This document shows, piece by piece, positions 24,444 through 33,492 of a stretch of 64,000 nucleotides of DNA. Under the pieces are notes generated by a model. It made no database searches, was not told the DNA's origin, and saw only the letters and a program-made list of their open reading frames with translations. Location: positions 2,390,928 through 2,454,927 of the forward strand of contig JAHBXH010000001.1 of the NCBI GenBank assembly GCA_019636555.1. Reading direction: 5' to 3'. The position numbers and the translations under genes were made by a program. Each line of letters starts with the position of its first letter. The first letter of the stretch is position 1. Source of the stretch: Phycisphaeraceae bacterium. Lineage in GTDB: Bacteria > Planctomycetota > Phycisphaerae > Phycisphaerales > UBA1924.

Positions 24444-26686
24444 CACCAGTCTTTCTCCACCGGGACCGGCCTGCCGCGGAGCGCCCGAAGCACCTGCTGG
24501 CGCGCATCCCGCTCGCGCCGCTCTTTGTCGAGCAATTGAGACGCGGTCTCGTTGTACTTGGGCTTTTCCTCTTTGGCCTGCTCGTTCTTCGCTTGATCTT
24601 TGCCTTGCCCTTGCTTCTGCTCCTGCCCTTGCTTTTGGTCCTGCGATTGCTTCGCTTCCTGAGCGGCTTTTTCCTCCGATTGCGCGGCCTCGTTCAGCAA
24701 GTCCGCGGCGTTCCGCTGATGTTGTTCCGCCTTCTTGTTGTCGCCCTTCTTCAGTGCGTCGGATGCGGCCTGTTGTTCCTTTTGCGCCTCGTCCATTTTC
24801 TGCTTGGCCTGCTCGCCCGCCGAAGCCGTTGACTTCTGCTTCTGCTGCTGCGTCTGCTTGTTTACCGATTCCTGCTGATTCTGTGCCTTCTGTTGTTCCT
24901 GCTCGCGCTGCTCCGGATTCTGCTGCTCAGAGGCCTTTTGTGATTGATCCGCGGCCTGCGACTGCTGCTTTGCCAGGTCTTTGAGCTTGTCGGAATTCTG
25001 CTGGTGCTGCTGAGCGGACTTGCCGTCTTGTTTCTGCTGCTGGTCGCCGTTCTGACCTTGCTGATCCTGGTCTTCGCCGGACTTGCCGTCGTTCTTCTGA
25101 TCCTTGTCTGACTGCTGCTGTTGTTGCTGCTTCTGCTTTTCCTGCTGCTCCTCAAGGTCTTTCAGCATTCGGCGTGCAATCTCGACATTGCGCGCTGCTT
25201 CGGTGTCCCCGGGCCTCGCTTCGAACGCGGAACGAAAAGCCTGCGCCGCCTCTTCGAGACGCGCTTTGGCCAGTGCCGGATCGATCGGTTTGCCTTCCTG
25301 CGGGCTGGTTTCTTTCAGAAGCGATTGGCCGAGATTGAATCTTGCTCTTGCCGAAAGTTCGGGGTCGCGTGATTCGAGATCCGCGCTTCGGAAGCGCTCG
25401 GCGGCTTCCGAATACTTTCCGGCGAGGAACAATTCTCGGCCCGAGTTGTACAGGGCATCGGCGCCCATCGGGGGCGCGGGCGCGACCGGTGCAACGGTAC
25501 CAGTTGGCGCGGCGCTCGCCGGACTCGCGGGTTCCGCGGCGCGCGCGGGAATCACGGCGCAAATCAGCGCGACGGCGGCGGCCATCGGCCTCGAGAAGGA
25601 AGGTGAGACCGCGGCGCTCTTCGGACTCGAAATCCTTCTTCTGCCTCCGATTGTGGGTTCGACGGCGAGGCAGAGCGCCGCAATCACGAGGAAATACGGA
25701 AAGAGCTCCCGGTAGACGACGTTTGACTTGGTCTCGACCTCCCGCTTTTCCGAGCTGCCGGCGAGATCGTGATACACCTTGTCGAGGTTGATTGTGCCGG
25801 TGCCGACATTGAGGAAGACGCCTCCGCCCCCGCTGTCGCCGGCGGCGCGTGTCGCGGCCTCGGCGATCTTGGCGAGCGTGGTTTCGTCGAGGCGGCTGCG
25901 AACGCGCTCGCCCTGATACTCGAGGTACCGCGTGTCGCTCTTTTCCCCCGCCGGCACCGGTGCGCCCTCGATTTCGCTGCCGATACCGATCACGATCAAG
26001 CGCACCCCCTGTTCGGCGGCCTGCTTGGCGGCTTCGGCGGGGAAACTGCCCTGGTCTTCGCCGTCGGTGATCAGCACGATGTCCCGATATCTGCCGGGGC
26101 CGGGCTCGAAGACATCGGACATTGCCTTGCGGATCGCATCTCCGATGAGTGTGCCGCCCCTGGGAACAGACGCGGGCGAAAGCTCATCGAGCGCCATGCG
26201 GAAGAAGCCGTAGTCCAAGGTGAGCGGGCACTTCACCACGGCGGCGCCGGCGAACGCGACGAGCCCTACCCTGTCGCCCTGGAGCGTGTTGACAAGATCG
26301 TTGATCCAGAGTTTCGCGCGCGCCAGGCGATTGGGAACGGCATCGCGCGAGAGCATGCTCCGTGAGACATCGAGGATGAACACGACATCTCTGCCTCGCA
26401 CATTGACGGTTTCTTCGACGGGATCGGCCTGCGGCCGCGCGAGCGCGAGCATGAGCGAACTCAAGCCCGCTGCGACGAGGGCAATCTTCAATCCAGCGCG
26501 AGCGACACCCGGCTTTGAGTTCTGCGGAGTCGTGCCGGCGAAAGTGAGGAGGCCGCGTCGAGCCCGCTCAAAGCCGAACCAAAGCAGGGCCACGACAAAC
26601 GGAACAGCCACGAGCAACAGGATCGCCGCGGGCGAACCGAATCGCCACGCCGCCGCCCCGAGAGTGACCGTCGGTGCCAGCGTCAT
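24443..26686 (-). CDS. BatB-BatC fusion: VWA domain, TPR and Gln-rich coiled coil
   Basis: The 747-residue protein joins two Bat proteins that are often separate. An N-terminal membrane helix and a VWA domain with MIDAS DVSRS (106-110) and VLITDGEDQG form BatB, closed by a membrane helix (YFLVIAALCLAV). A second signal-like helix (AAAVALICAVIPARAAEP) then leads to BatC: a TPR region (ALYNSGRELFLAGKYSEAAE, ARARFNLGQSLLKE) and about 180 residues dominated by Q, K, E and D. The start ATG 26686 has GGAGGG and overlaps the batA stop as ATGA. Confidence 0.88.
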   Translation of the reverse strand: MTLAPTVTLGAAAWRFGSPAAILLLVAVPFVVALLWFGFERARRGLLTFAGTTPQNSKPGVARAGLKIALVAAGLSSLMLALARPQADPVEETVNVRGRDVVFILDVSRSMLSRDAVPNRLARAKLWINDLVNTLQGDRVGLVAFAGAAVVKCPLTLDYGFFRMALDELSPASVPRGGTLIGDAIRKAMSDVFEPGPGRYRDIVLITDGEDQGSFPAEAAKQAAEQGVRLIVIGIGSEIEGAPVPAGEKSDTRYLEYQGERVRSRLDETTLAKIAEAATRAAGDSGGGGVFLNVGTGTINLDKVYHDLAGSSEKREVETKSNVVYRELFPYFLVIAALCLAVEPTIGGRRRISSPKSAAVSPSFSRPMAAAVALICAVIPARAAEPASPASAAPTGTVAPVAPAPPMGADALYNSGRELFLAGKYSEAAERFRSADLESRDPELSARARFNLGQSLLKETSPQEGKPIDPALAKARLEEAAQAFRSAFEARPGDTEAARNVEIARRMLKDLEEQQEKQKQQQQQQSDKDQKNDGKSGEDQDQQGQNGDQQQKQDGKSAQQHQQNSDKLKDLAKQQSQAADQSQKASEQQNPEQREQEQQKAQNQQESVNKQTQQQKQKSTASAGEQAKQKMDEAQKEQQAASDALKKGDNKKAEQHQRNAADLLNEAAQSEEKAAQEAKQSQDQKQGQEQKQGQGKDQAKNEQAKEEKPKYNETASQLLDKERRERDARQQVLRALRGRPVPVEKDW

Positions 26687-27741
26687 CCGACCCTCCTGAA
26701 GACGGTGTTTGCCGCGAGCAGTTCGAGGCCGAGCAAAGCGAGCGCGAGCGCGGCGAGGGGCGCGAACAGCTCGGTCTTTCGCGAGTGCTCGGTCTTGTCG
26801 ATGCGCGACTTCTCGAGCTTGTCGATCGCTTTGTACGCCTGCTCGAGGGCGTGAGGGTCGCCCGCGGCAAAGTACTCGCCACCGGTTTCCTGCGAAATCT
26901 GCCGCAGCATCCGCTCGTCCACGGCGTTGCCCCGCGAAGCCTGTCGGCGGCCGAACGGCGTGTCGATCGTGACGATCCGATCCCCCGCGCCGACACCGAT
27001 CGTGTAGATTCGGATGCCCCAATCCTTGGCGAGCTTTGCAGCGTCGTACGGCGAAACGTCGCCGGCGTTGTTCTGGCCGTCGGTCATGAGCACGATGATC
27101 TTCGATTTGATTTCGAAGTCGGGCTTTTTGCCGTCCGCGGGCTTTCCGCGTGAGACTTCTTCTTCGGCGCGCTTGAGTCTTGCGGCGGCGAGCGCGAGCG
27201 CATCGCCGATCGCGGTACCGTCTTCCGAACGATTCTCGACCGGCTTCAGCAATTTCGCGGCATCGATCAGCGGCTCGTGCACGCGGGCGAGAGGAGAAAC
27301 CGTGTCGGCGTATCGCGCAAACGCGATCAGACCGATCATGTCGCCGACTCTTCCCTGGAGCTCCTTGCCGTCGCCCTTGACAAAGTCGATGAGCGCCTGC
27401 CTCGCGACTTCATTTTTGCTGACATCGCCGTCGCCGATCGGCTCGCTCATGCTTCCGGAGCGGTCGTACACGATCTGGATCGCAAGGCCTTCGGTCGAAG
27501 TCGTCGTCCACCCGGTCGAGGCCTGAGGTCGCGCGATCGCGAAGAGAATGGCGCCGAGCGCAAGGAAACGCAGTGCCGCGGGCAACCAGCGGAGTGCGAC
27601 CCGCCAGGATGTTCCGAAGGCGGGCAGCGATTGCGCGCCGGGGAGCGGCGCGAGTTCGGGGCGCTTCGCACGGCTCGCGGCCCAGCCGATGATCGGGAGC
27701 AGCGCGAGCAGCAAAAGCACGTACGGATAGACGAAGCTCAC
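26683..27741 (-). CDS. batA: BatA-like VWA membrane protein
   Basis: The 352-residue protein has two N-terminal membrane helices (YPYVLLLLALLPIIGW and LRFLALGAILFAIA), a VWA domain with MIDAS DRSGSM (93-98) and the TDG of VLMTDGQNNAGDV, and a C-terminal helix (LAALALALLGLELLA) that matches the BatA layout. The conserved RPQ after the second helix is present. The start is a GTG overlapping the upstream stop as GTGA, consistent with translational coupling through the operon. Confidence 0.9.
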   Translation of the reverse strand: MSFVYPYVLLLLALLPIIGWAASRAKRPELAPLPGAQSLPAFGTSWRVALRWLPAALRFLALGAILFAIARPQASTGWTTTSTEGLAIQIVYDRSGSMSEPIGDGDVSKNEVARQALIDFVKGDGKELQGRVGDMIGLIAFARYADTVSPLARVHEPLIDAAKLLKPVENRSEDGTAIGDALALAAARLKRAEEEVSRGKPADGKKPDFEIKSKIIVLMTDGQNNAGDVSPYDAAKLAKDWGIRIYTIGVGAGDRIVTIDTPFGRRQASRGNAVDERMLRQISQETGGEYFAAGDPHALEQAYKAIDKLEKSRIDKTEHSRKTELFAPLAALALALLGLELLAANTVFRRVG

Positions 27742-28739
27742 GGCGCCACCTCCGTTCGCATCGCCCTCGGCGGCATCGCACGCAGCCGGGCGAGCATCGA
27801 TGCAACTGTCTCCGCGAGGTTTCGATACCGATCTTCGCTCAAGGAAGTTCCGCCGAATCGTGCCGCGTCGAGAGTGTCGAACACGTCGCCGGCGCGCCGG
27901 GCTTCCGCTTCTCCCCAGTCCGGCGTTCGAGCGAGAGTGGCGACGAGTTCGCCGCTTGTTTGCGAACCAGCGGATGGATCGAGACGGCTGGCCAGTCCCC
28001 GACGAAGGGCGGAAGCGAGATGATGGAGCGATTCTGCCGTAAAAGTACCTTGGCGACGCAGCGCTTCGACTTGCGCGACCAAAACTTCAAGATCGTCCTT
28101 TGGCATCCTGCGTCGGTTGAGAATCCAAAGTCCGGCACCGAGTGCCGCGGCGGTGCCGAAGCCAACCGCGAACCCGACCCAGAGCGAGCGGTAGCCCGAT
28201 TGCGCTGGGAGTGTGTATTCAGCACGGATTGTGCCAGGGTCGAGCGCCTTTGAATTCGGTGCGGCGGATTTGGGCAAGAGCGAATCGACGACGACTTTCA
28301 CTTCCGCGGTCCGCGCGACGCCGCTTTCTTTCTCGCTCTTCTGCCAGCGGATTTCCATCGGCGGCAGTTTGTAATCGCCGGGAAGGAAGGGAGCGAGCTT
28401 GTAGCGCCGGACGAGGAGCTGCTCCTGGCCTGAACCAACTGGAAGCGTTCGGAGCGGCTCGTTGACAACCGAGACAACGGAGAACCCATCGAGCTTGGCT
28501 TCTTCTTCGGGCAGAGTGACCCGAACGCCAACGGGGGCGCGCACAGTCAGGATTGCGGTGAGCGACTGCGCGACGTTGAGCGAGGCTCGATCGAGCTTGA
28601 GCGTGGCCTGGATCGGGCCGGCGCTGACGGATTGCTCCGGCGCCACGTCGGACTTTGGGGCGTCGGCCAAAGCAACGCCGCAACGCAGAAGGCACGCGGC
28701 GAGCAGGCAGAAGAGCGGGATGGACGAGATCCTTCTCAC
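27738..28739 (-). CDS. Membrane protein of bat operon (DUF4381-like C-terminus)
   Basis: The 333-residue protein has a signal peptide (PLFCLLAACLLRCGVALADA), a BatD-like beta domain (QATLKLDRASLNVAQSLTAI), one membrane helix (SLWVGFAVGFGTAAALGAGL) and a cytoplasmic helical domain (LEVLVAQVEALRRQGTFTAE) that resembles DUF4381 proteins found in moxR/DUF58/VWA operons. The GTG start overlaps the DUF58 gene stop as TAGTG. It may take the place of the small DUF4381 protein usual at this position. Function is unknown. Confidence 0.7.
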   Translation of the reverse strand: MRRISSIPLFCLLAACLLRCGVALADAPKSDVAPEQSVSAGPIQATLKLDRASLNVAQSLTAILTVRAPVGVRVTLPEEEAKLDGFSVVSVVNEPLRTLPVGSGQEQLLVRRYKLAPFLPGDYKLPPMEIRWQKSEKESGVARTAEVKVVVDSLLPKSAAPNSKALDPGTIRAEYTLPAQSGYRSLWVGFAVGFGTAAALGAGLWILNRRRMPKDDLEVLVAQVEALRRQGTFTAESLHHLASALRRGLASRLDPSAGSQTSGELVATLARTPDWGEAEARRAGDVFDTLDAARFGGTSLSEDRYRNLAETVASMLARLRAMPPRAMRTEVAP

Positions 28740-29632
28740 TATCGGCGCCGCTCCCGCATCTGGAAGTACTTCACGAGATCCTGGACGAACGGGCGATCGG
28801 TGCTCAGAACGACCCGATCGGTTTCGGTGCGCCCGAACAACTTCGTGAGTTCCGCCTCCCGCTGGAGTGCGGCCTGACGGTATTGATTCCGAACGCCTCG
28901 AGAAGCTGTATCGAGCAGCCGCTTCGCGCCGGTTTCGGGATCGAAAACTTCGACAAGGCCAACGTTGGGCAGCTCGCGCTCGCGCGGATCGGTCACCTGG
29001 AGCGCGATCACTTCCTGCTTGCGCGAGAGAAGCCTGAGCGAGGTCTCGAACGACTTCGCGCCGCCGGGCGCAAGGAAATCGGAGACCAGAAAGAGCGTGC
29101 CGCGGCGGGGCAGGACGTGGCCGAGGCGGAGGAGCACACGGTCGATATTGGTGCCGCGCGCCTTGGGCTCGAAACTCAGCAGTTCGCGCAGCAACCTGAG
29201 CGAGTGCCCGCGACCCTTCCCGGGGGGGAGATAGAGCTCGATGTCTTCGGTGAAGATGCAGAGACCGACGCGGTCGTGATTGGTCGAGGCCGAGAGCGCG
29301 AGCACGGCGGCGGCTTCGATCGCGATGCGGTTCTTGGGTCGAGGCCCGTTTGCTGAGAGGAAGCTTTCCGATGCGGAAAGATCGACGGCGAGAAAAACGG
29401 TGAGCTCTCGTTCTTCGACGAACCGCTTGATGAAGGGCTTACCCGTGCGTGCCGTCACGTTCCAGTCGATCGTGCGTACATCGTCGCCGGGCTCGTACTC
29501 GCGCACGTCGGCGAACTCGATGCCGCGGCCTTTGAACGCGGTGTGATACTCCCCCGCGAACAGTCCTTCCACCCGGCGCTTCGTCCGCACCTGCAATCGC
29601 CGAACTTCTCGCATCAGGTCTTGCGTGAGCAT
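28739..29632 (-). CDS. DUF58-domain protein of moxR operon
   Basis: The 297-residue protein carries the DUF58 signature near its start (GRGIEFADVREYEPGDDVRT then IDWNVTARTGKPFIKRF) and a VWA-like fold with DLSASES in place of a full DxSxS MIDAS and VSDFLAPGG later. Such proteins follow moxR in nearly all bat-type operons and are thought to act with the MoxR ATPase. I use the ATG at 29632, 31 bases after moxR; the longer frame to 29719 overlaps moxR and adds unrelated residues. Confidence 0.9.
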   Translation of the reverse strand: MLTQDLMREVRRLQVRTKRRVEGLFAGEYHTAFKGRGIEFADVREYEPGDDVRTIDWNVTARTGKPFIKRFVEERELTVFLAVDLSASESFLSANGPRPKNRIAIEAAAVLALSASTNHDRVGLCIFTEDIELYLPPGKGRGHSLRLLRELLSFEPKARGTNIDRVLLRLGHVLPRRGTLFLVSDFLAPGGAKSFETSLRLLSRKQEVIALQVTDPRERELPNVGLVEVFDPETGAKRLLDTASRGVRNQYRQAALQREAELTKLFGRTETDRVVLSTDRPFVQDLVKYFQMRERRR

Positions 29633-29663
29633 GGGTCGGGGAGTGATCGTTCTCGGGGTGGAA

Positions 29664-30662
29664 TCAGGGAAGGGGAATCTGATCGAAGATGCGTTTGACA
29701 ATCTGATCCGAATCCACATCTTCGGCCTGCGCTTCGTAACTCGGGATCACGCGGTGACGCAGCACATCGTGACCAACGGACTTCACGTCGGCCGGTGTCA
29801 CGTACCCCCGGCCCTGTATCAGCGCGTGTCCCTTCGAAGCGACCGCGAGGCTGATGCTGGCGCGGGGAGAAGCGCCGAATTCGAGAAGCCTTTCGATATC
29901 GAGGTTGTACGCCCTGGGGTCGCGCGTCGCGTGCACAACTGTGACGATGTAGTCCTTGATTCGATCATCGAGGCGCACACGATCGACCAGGAGCCGCAAC
30001 CGATCGATTTCTTCGAGGGTGATGATGGGATCGATCGAGGTCGCGGGGCGCGTCGTCGCCATGCGATCAACGATCGCACGTTCTTCGCTCTTGGTCGGAT
30101 AGCCGACCTTGAGCTTGAGCATGAAGCGATCGACCTGTGCTTCAGGGAGCGGATAAGTTCCTTCCTGCTCGATCGGGTTCTGAGTCGCGAGAACGAGGAA
30201 GGGCTGCTCGAGCGGGTATGTGGTGTCGCCGATGGTGACGCGGCGTTCCTGCATGGCCTCGAGGAGCGCCGACTGTACCTTTGCGGGTGCGCGGTTGATC
30301 TCGTCGGCGAGAACGATGTTGGCGAAGATCGGGCCTTTCTTCGCGCTGAAGGTCGCATCGCGCGGGTTGTAGATGAGGGTTCCGATCAGGTCGGCGGGGA
30401 GGAGATCGGGCGTGAACTGGATGCGCGCGAACTTGGCGTGGATGCCGCGTGCGAGCGTGTTCACCGTGAGCGTCTTGGCAAGACCGGGCACACCCTCGAG
30501 CAGGACGTGTCCGCCGGTCAAGAGACCGAGAATGAGGCGCTCGACCATCGCCCGCTGCCCGATGACGACCGTTTCGATCGCTGCCAGCAATCTCCGGATT
30601 CCTTCCGAAGCTGCTTCGATTTCTCCGTCGGTTTGCTTTACGAAAGTTTCGGAATTGCTCAT
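29664..30662 (-). CDS. MoxR-family AAA+ ATPase
   Basis: The 332-residue protein is a MoxR-type AAA+ chaperone. Walker A is LLEGVPGLAKT, Walker B is NIVLADEINRAP, sensor 1 is FLVLATQNPIEQEGTYPLPE and the second-region arginine lies in EFGASPRASISL. MoxR proteins are thought to assemble or activate complexes that contain VWA proteins, here those encoded downstream. The start ATG 30662 gives the family N-terminus (IRRLLAAIETVVIGQRAMVE); the frame upstream of it is not conserved. It is the first gene of the bat operon. Confidence 0.93.
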   Translation of the reverse strand: MSNSETFVKQTDGEIEAASEGIRRLLAAIETVVIGQRAMVERLILGLLTGGHVLLEGVPGLAKTLTVNTLARGIHAKFARIQFTPDLLPADLIGTLIYNPRDATFSAKKGPIFANIVLADEINRAPAKVQSALLEAMQERRVTIGDTTYPLEQPFLVLATQNPIEQEGTYPLPEAQVDRFMLKLKVGYPTKSEERAIVDRMATTRPATSIDPIITLEEIDRLRLLVDRVRLDDRIKDYIVTVVHATRDPRAYNLDIERLLEFGASPRASISLAVASKGHALIQGRGYVTPADVKSVGHDVLRHRVIPSYEAQAEDVDSDQIVKRIFDQIPLP

Positions 30663-30881
30663 TCTGGTAGTTCCGCGCCGATTGACCGTGCCCGCTCGTG
30701 CGGGCGACAACAAAGTAACGGTAATAGGCGACTTTGGGGAAGAAAGTTCCCCTCCCAACCAGATGCGCGCAGCGCCGAGTTCCGTCTTTGACGAAGTTGA
30801 GGCGCAGCGCGAACCACCCAAACGGGCGGAACGAAGAAAGCCGATCGGGCTTGGTCCTCCAAGGGTCGTCCTGACAAACAG

Positions 30882-31895
30882 TTACGGGCCGACGCCCCTT
30901 TCGGCCTGTACCGGCGTGCCCCAGATTTCCGCCATTTCCTGCGCGAAGCGGCGCCGACTGGCGGAAACCCCCTCTCCTCGAGAAAGACTCTGCCTCTCGC
31001 GGGCGAGCGCGGCTCCGAGGAGCGCCGCGACTTTTCGGTTCGCGGACTCGGGAACTTTGGACTCGATTTCGGGGTTGTAGTTTGTCGTCGAATTGATGTC
31101 GTAGGTGTACTTGCGCCCGTCGCGGCCCTCGACGAATTCGATGCCGCAGACGGAAATCCCGTTCGCACGCATGAACGCCTTGTAGCGATCGATGATCGGG
31201 TCGGAGAATCCTTCGCGCAGCGTGAACTTGGCATCCGGGTCGCAAGGCGAGCACGCCTCGGCGGGGCACAGCTCGAAACCGTCGGCGGTGCGCGACTGGA
31301 TCGCGTAGACGAATTCGCCCCCGACGAATTCGACGCGCGTGACCACGGGCTCGGATGCGCGAATGTACTCCTGCAGCAGCACGACATCGTCCGGAGGGAG
31401 CTCGATGTCCGGGGATGACAGATACGTCACGAGCTGCTCGAGCGAGGTGATGAGCCGGACGCCTTGGCCCCGCCCACCCCGACTGGGCTTTATGATGAAC
31501 GGCACGGGAAACCCGCGCGCGGCATCGAAGATCGCCTCGCGGCCGCCAATGACGGCGACCGAACGCGGCGTGCGGATCCCCGCGGCGCGCAGCGCCTGGT
31601 GCTGGCGAACCTTGGAAACTTCAAGTTCGAAAGCGCTCGAACCGTTGAACACTTTGCGGCCGCGGCACTCGAGCCACTGCAACAACTCTCGCGTGTGCGT
31701 CACGCTGTGCATGTGCCCGCGCGTGTAGGAACTCGGGCTCATTTTGTTGAAGAAGATTCCTTCGGGCGGCTCGGCGTCCAGATCGATCGATCCCCGATCG
31801 ATGTACCAGTCTTCCCACGGGATCCCGCGCTCGTCGAGCTCGCGGCCCAGAGGAGCCAGCCATTCCGGATTCTCGTTGATGATGTAGACCTTCAT
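30882..31895 (-). CDS. ATP-grasp protein (RimK-like)
   Basis: The 337-residue protein has an ATP-grasp fold: FIIKPSRGGRGQGVRLI is the nucleotide-binding loop, QEYIRASEPVVTRVEFVGGE the second subdomain, and EFVEGRDGRKYTYDINSTTN holds the metal-binding Glu/Asp/Asn. The N-terminal domain (KVYIINENPEWLAPLGRELD) resembles those of RimK and related amino-acid ligases. ATG 31895 has GGAG eight bases upstream. It sits alone between moxR and the DUF3185 gene, so the acceptor substrate cannot be inferred. Confidence 0.85.
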   Translation of the reverse strand: MKVYIINENPEWLAPLGRELDERGIPWEDWYIDRGSIDLDAEPPEGIFFNKMSPSSYTRGHMHSVTHTRELLQWLECRGRKVFNGSSAFELEVSKVRQHQALRAAGIRTPRSVAVIGGREAIFDAARGFPVPFIIKPSRGGRGQGVRLITSLEQLVTYLSSPDIELPPDDVVLLQEYIRASEPVVTRVEFVGGEFVYAIQSRTADGFELCPAEACSPCDPDAKFTLREGFSDPIIDRYKAFMRANGISVCGIEFVEGRDGRKYTYDINSTTNYNPEIESKVPESANRKVAALLGAALARERQSLSRGEGVSASRRRFAQEMAEIWGTPVQAERGVGP

Positions 31896-32258
31896 CGCAC
31901 ACACTCCAAACCGCGGAACGCGCACAAACGCGATCGTTCCGAGAAAAAACGCTTCAGTTTTTGGGGGGAAAATCAAAGAACTTGAGTTACGCCGCTACGA
32001 GCTTCAATGCTGCGAGCAGTGGCGTTGACAAAGCCCCGCGCAGCACATATTGCCGCGGTGTTGATGGGATTTGCCGAATGAAGTCGTCATAGTTCCTCGA
32101 ATTGAAGGCAAGACTAGGCGAGCCGCGGACGATCGTCAACGGACCGGAACACCGTTGCGCAAGCTCGACTCAAAAATGAAAGCGAGCAAATGCGCTTCCG
32201 CGAAGAGCGAAGCGCATTTGCTCAGCGAGAGGGGAGTCGGATTCGAGCACCGTCGGTT
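31896..32258. other. Intergenic region between minus-strand genes
   Basis: This stretch of about 360 bases carries the promoter region of the ATP-grasp gene on its left and the DUF3185 gene terminator at 32172-32223. I see no supported gene: the short frames on either strand lack ribosome sites and family motifs. Confidence 0.4.
32172..32223 (-). terminator. Rho-independent terminator of the DUF3185 gene
   Basis: A perfect 15-base stem, GAGCAAATGCGCTTC (32184-32198) with GAAGCGCATTTGCTC (32209-32223), is followed on the minus strand by TTTCATTTTTGAG. It begins about 36 bases past the stop at 32259. Confidence 0.8.
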
Positions 32259-32474
32259 TCAAGCCTTGGTCAGCGATTTCCAGTTCATGGCCGCCGTGCC
32301 GGCGCCCGCGAGAATCGCCACGACGCCGCCGAGGATCAACCAGACGGATCGGTCGGTCGGGTTGCCGGTAAACAGGCGGGAAACATCCGAAGCGAATGAG
32401 TTGGATGCCTGGATTCCGAGCACGAGCAGAATGATCCCAACAACCACGAGCATGATGCCAATCGGAATACGCAT
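32259..32474 (-). CDS. DUF3185-family small membrane protein
   Basis: The 71-residue protein has two membrane helices, PIGIMLVVVGIILLVLGIQA and WLILGGVVAILAGAGTAAM, joined by SNSFASDVSRLFTGNPTDRS, the arrangement of DUF3185. GGAGG lies before ATG 32474 and a strong terminator follows. The family has no known function. Confidence 0.85.
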   Translation of the reverse strand: MRIPIGIMLVVVGIILLVLGIQASNSFASDVSRLFTGNPTDRSVWLILGGVVAILAGAGTAAMNWKSLTKA

Positions 32475-32598
32475 CGGCGCCTCCTTGGAAACGAGCTTCC
32501 GGCTCGTCGCTCTTTACCATGCGGCAGCCGCCTGAGAGCCGCATGAAACAGCGGTGCATCTCCGTTGTTTTTGCGTTGCCTTGGCGAGTCGGACCCGC

Positions 32599-33471
32599 TC
32601 AGCTCAACGTCCGCAGGCGCGGCGCTTCCGCCCAGCGAAGCTTTGTGATCAGCGTGGACCAATAGGAGGTGTGCGGGTTGCGCACCAGAATCGCTTTGCG
32701 CTCGTGGCGCGTCACGCTCACGGAGTCGTCCTCACTCAATTTCGTCAGCACCTGACCGTCCACCACCAGCGTCGTGCCGTGACCGTTGTCGTTGTTCACG
32801 CGGGTGACTCGGATGTTCACTTTGCTCTCGAGGGGGACGACAATCGGCCGGAAGCTCAGCGAATGGGCGGCGATCGGAGTGATCGCCATCGCTTCGAGCT
32901 CGGGCGCGACGATCGGACCGCCCGCGGAAAGGTTGTACGCCGTGGACCCGGTGGACGTGCAGACGATGAGCCCGTCACCGCTGACGGTCGGTCCGACATT
33001 GCCGTCGATCGACAGAGCCATCCGGATCATTCGGTAGGGAGGGCCCGCGGTGAGCACGCAGTCGTTCGCCGCGATCGATTCGAACCGAACACTTCCGTCC
33101 GGTCCGGTGACTCGAACGGCGAGCAGCGGTGTTTCGTGAAGCTGCAAGGCCTCGCTGCCGAAGACTTCGCTCGCTGCGCGGGTGAGCGCGGGCATGTCGA
33201 ACTCCGCCATGAAGCCGAGTTTTCCGAAATTGACGCCGAGGATCGGTTTTCCGAGAGGCACGAGCCGGCGCAATTGCCCGAGCAGCGTGCCGTCTCCACC
33301 GAGAATCACAAAGAGATCGGCCGAGGCTTCCTGCTTCGAAAGCACGCTGTCGGACGCCTCGGTCTCTCCCGAGAGCGCGCCGTGGCGTTCGATGAGGCCG
33401 CGCACTTTCTCCGCTGCCGCCAGAGCGTCGGCCTTTTCCTGATTCACGATGAGCAGCACCCGGCGCGGCAT
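32599..33471 (-). CDS. nadK: NAD kinase
   Basis: The 290-residue protein phosphorylates NAD to NADP. It shows GGDGT (58-62) with the catalytic Asp, GVNFGKLGFM, DGLIVCTSTGSTAYNLSAGG and the ALT-I-PIxAHSLSFRPIV region. The length is normal. It follows dxs on the minus strand with a gap of 21 bases, and isoprenoid synthesis uses NADPH, which is a reasonable but untested reason for the grouping. Confidence 0.95.
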   Translation of the reverse strand: MPRRVLLIVNQEKADALAAAEKVRGLIERHGALSGETEASDSVLSKQEASADLFVILGGDGTLLGQLRRLVPLGKPILGVNFGKLGFMAEFDMPALTRAASEVFGSEALQLHETPLLAVRVTGPDGSVRFESIAANDCVLTAGPPYRMIRMALSIDGNVGPTVSGDGLIVCTSTGSTAYNLSAGGPIVAPELEAMAITPIAAHSLSFRPIVVPLESKVNIRVTRVNNDNGHGTTLVVDGQVLTKLSEDDSVSVTRHERKAILVRNPHTSYWSTLITKLRWAEAPRLRTLS

Positions 33472-33492
33472 GGCCCCCAGTCTAGCGAGCGG

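Noticed and set aside
24600..25150. Apparent repeat array in the BatB-BatC gene
   Set aside because: It is glutamine- and lysine-codon bias in a low-complexity coiled coil, not a DNA repeat element.
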